Origin: Vibrio sp. RE86 | GTDB lineage: Bacteria > Pseudomonadota > Gammaproteobacteria > Enterobacterales > Vibrionaceae | Assembly: GCF_013114545.1 (NCBI RefSeq) | Contig: NZ_VTXI01000010.1 | Coordinates: 1 to 64,000 of the forward strand | Reading direction: 5' to 3' | Length of the DNA: 64,000 nucleotides | Part shown: positions 63,613 through 64,000 of the stretch, one piece after another | How the letters are laid out: every line of letters begins with the position of its first letter | Numbering within the stretch: position 1 is the first letter of the stretch | Position numbers and translations under genes: made by a program | The notes under the pieces: model-generated | What the model was told of the DNA's origin: nothing | Databases searched by the model: none | What the model saw: the letters and a program-made list of their open reading frames with translations, nothing else

Positions 63613-64000
63613 TTGAAAAGAGCAGTCGCATGGCTATTTGTTTTTAGCCCCACATTAGTTTGGGTTGGTCTGTCTTTTTATGAATCGACGTGGTGGGTTG
63701 AAAACATTGTCGCTTATCCGGCGATATTCTTGATTACCTATTGGTTGCTTGGTAGCACGCTTTTGCTCGGAAAACAGTGGGGGGCGGGGTGTGTTTGCTT
63801 TCTTTTGTCAGGCGTTTTTTGGCTATTGGCACCGCAGTCTCACCACGTAGTAAGCACACGCTGTGTGACGCCTATTACAGTCACACAGTTTAATCTTTAT
63901 TACGGCAATAAGGACGTTAATGCGTTTGTTAACTACTTAATCAAGCAGCAAAGCGATTTGGTGGTTTTACAAGAAGTTGCCCCTGAAGTGGGTGATAAAC
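63613..64000 (+). CDS. endonuclease/exonuclease/phosphatase family protein, 5' part, TTG start
   Basis: The gene is cut by the window end. The visible 129 residues have hydrophobic helices at the N terminus (about 5-75), followed by a fold start ITVTQFNLYYGNKDVNAFVNY and then QQSDLVVLQEVAPEV, with the N of the first beta strand and the metal-binding E. This is the membrane-anchored EEP-family layout. The TTG at 63613 has AAGGAG six bases upstream; an ATG at 63607 touches that site and is too close. Substrate is unknown. Confidence 0.75.
   Translation, partial: MKRAVAWLFVFSPTLVWVGLSFYESTWWVENIVAYPAIFLITYWLLGSTLLLGKQWGAGCVCFLLSGVFWLLAPQSHHVVSTRCVTPITVTQFNLYYGNKDVNAFVNYLIKQQSDLVVLQEVAPEVGDK

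Noticed and set aside
1..64000. CRISPR arrays, insertion sequences, integron attC sites, tRNA or rRNA genes
   Set aside because: I saw no regularly spaced repeats, transposase frames, attC-like sites or cloverleaf sequences. Repeats found are hairpins or short operators.

Overview
The window looks like ordinary chromosomal DNA of a marine gammaproteobacterium, most likely Vibrio or a close relative, and probably from the second chromosome. The evidence is gene content: a ShyA-type M23 endopeptidase convergent with a GGDEF protein (from memory, the VCA0079/VCA0080 arrangement of V. cholerae chromosome II), two BCCT transporters, CheV, RavA-ViaA, SoxR, CioAB, an NqrB paralogue and abundant c-di-GMP and sensory proteins. 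I saw no rRNA, tRNA, CRISPR array, insertion sequence, prophage or integron attC site. Protein-coding density is high and most boundaries are marked by clear hairpin terminators.

Layout. 0.1-8.6 kb: YjiH and YoaK membrane proteins, a GFA-family protein, an unrecognised anchored protein, a stand-alone CBM48 protein, the cell-wall hydrolase, a diguanylate cyclase, CheV, a parvulin and a small cytochrome c. 8.6-16.4 kb: a Nudix-LtaE pair, the ravA-viaA operon behind a clear sigma70-like promoter, a Bcr/CflA-type MFS exporter, a DUF1289-CWC zinc protein and a DMT exporter diverging from an Lrp regulator. 17.0-17.7 kb: an AT-rich DUF4365 nuclease-like accessory gene. 17.8-24.8 kb: MarR, a BCCT transporter, a DEDDh exonuclease plus CNB-CBS-DUF294 protein, and fhs with a PurR box. 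25.5-32.0 kb: a tightly packed seven-gene operon (signal-peptide protein, MacB-like ATPase and permease, LolA-like carrier, outer-membrane barrel, LytS-type kinase, LytTR regulator) with three 20-bp-phased direct repeats upstream. It looks like a self-regulated trans-envelope system and is the best candidate for something undescribed. 32.0-41.3 kb: DsbA-like protein, a small unknown protein, the dgcR-dgcN-dgcA D-glutamate catabolic set, YegD, a chemoreceptor, SoxR and an AEC transporter. 41.5-46.8 kb: MsrA, cioAB with a DUF2474 microprotein, an orphan nqrB overlapping a DUF2256 gene, and an SDR enzyme. 47.0-50.8 kb: a membrane-anchored NMT1-like binding protein paired with a diguanylate cyclase, YitT, and a flavodoxin-fold oxidoreductase under a near-ideal SoxR promoter. 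50.9-58 kb: a TetR-MFP-RND efflux operon with repeated TetR-type palindromes, and a second BCCT transporter. 58-64 kb: a Cache-GGDEF-EAL protein, a hybrid histidine kinase diverging from a solute-binding protein, and the start of an endonuclease/exonuclease/phosphatase-family gene cut by the window edge.

Themes. There are two osmolyte-type transporters, three c-di-GMP enzymes with different inhibitory-site status, redox and respiratory functions (SoxR, a SoxR-box oxidoreductase, MsrA, CioAB, orphan NqrB), and three export systems. Functions are assigned from recognisable motifs and family knowledge only; no database search was run.
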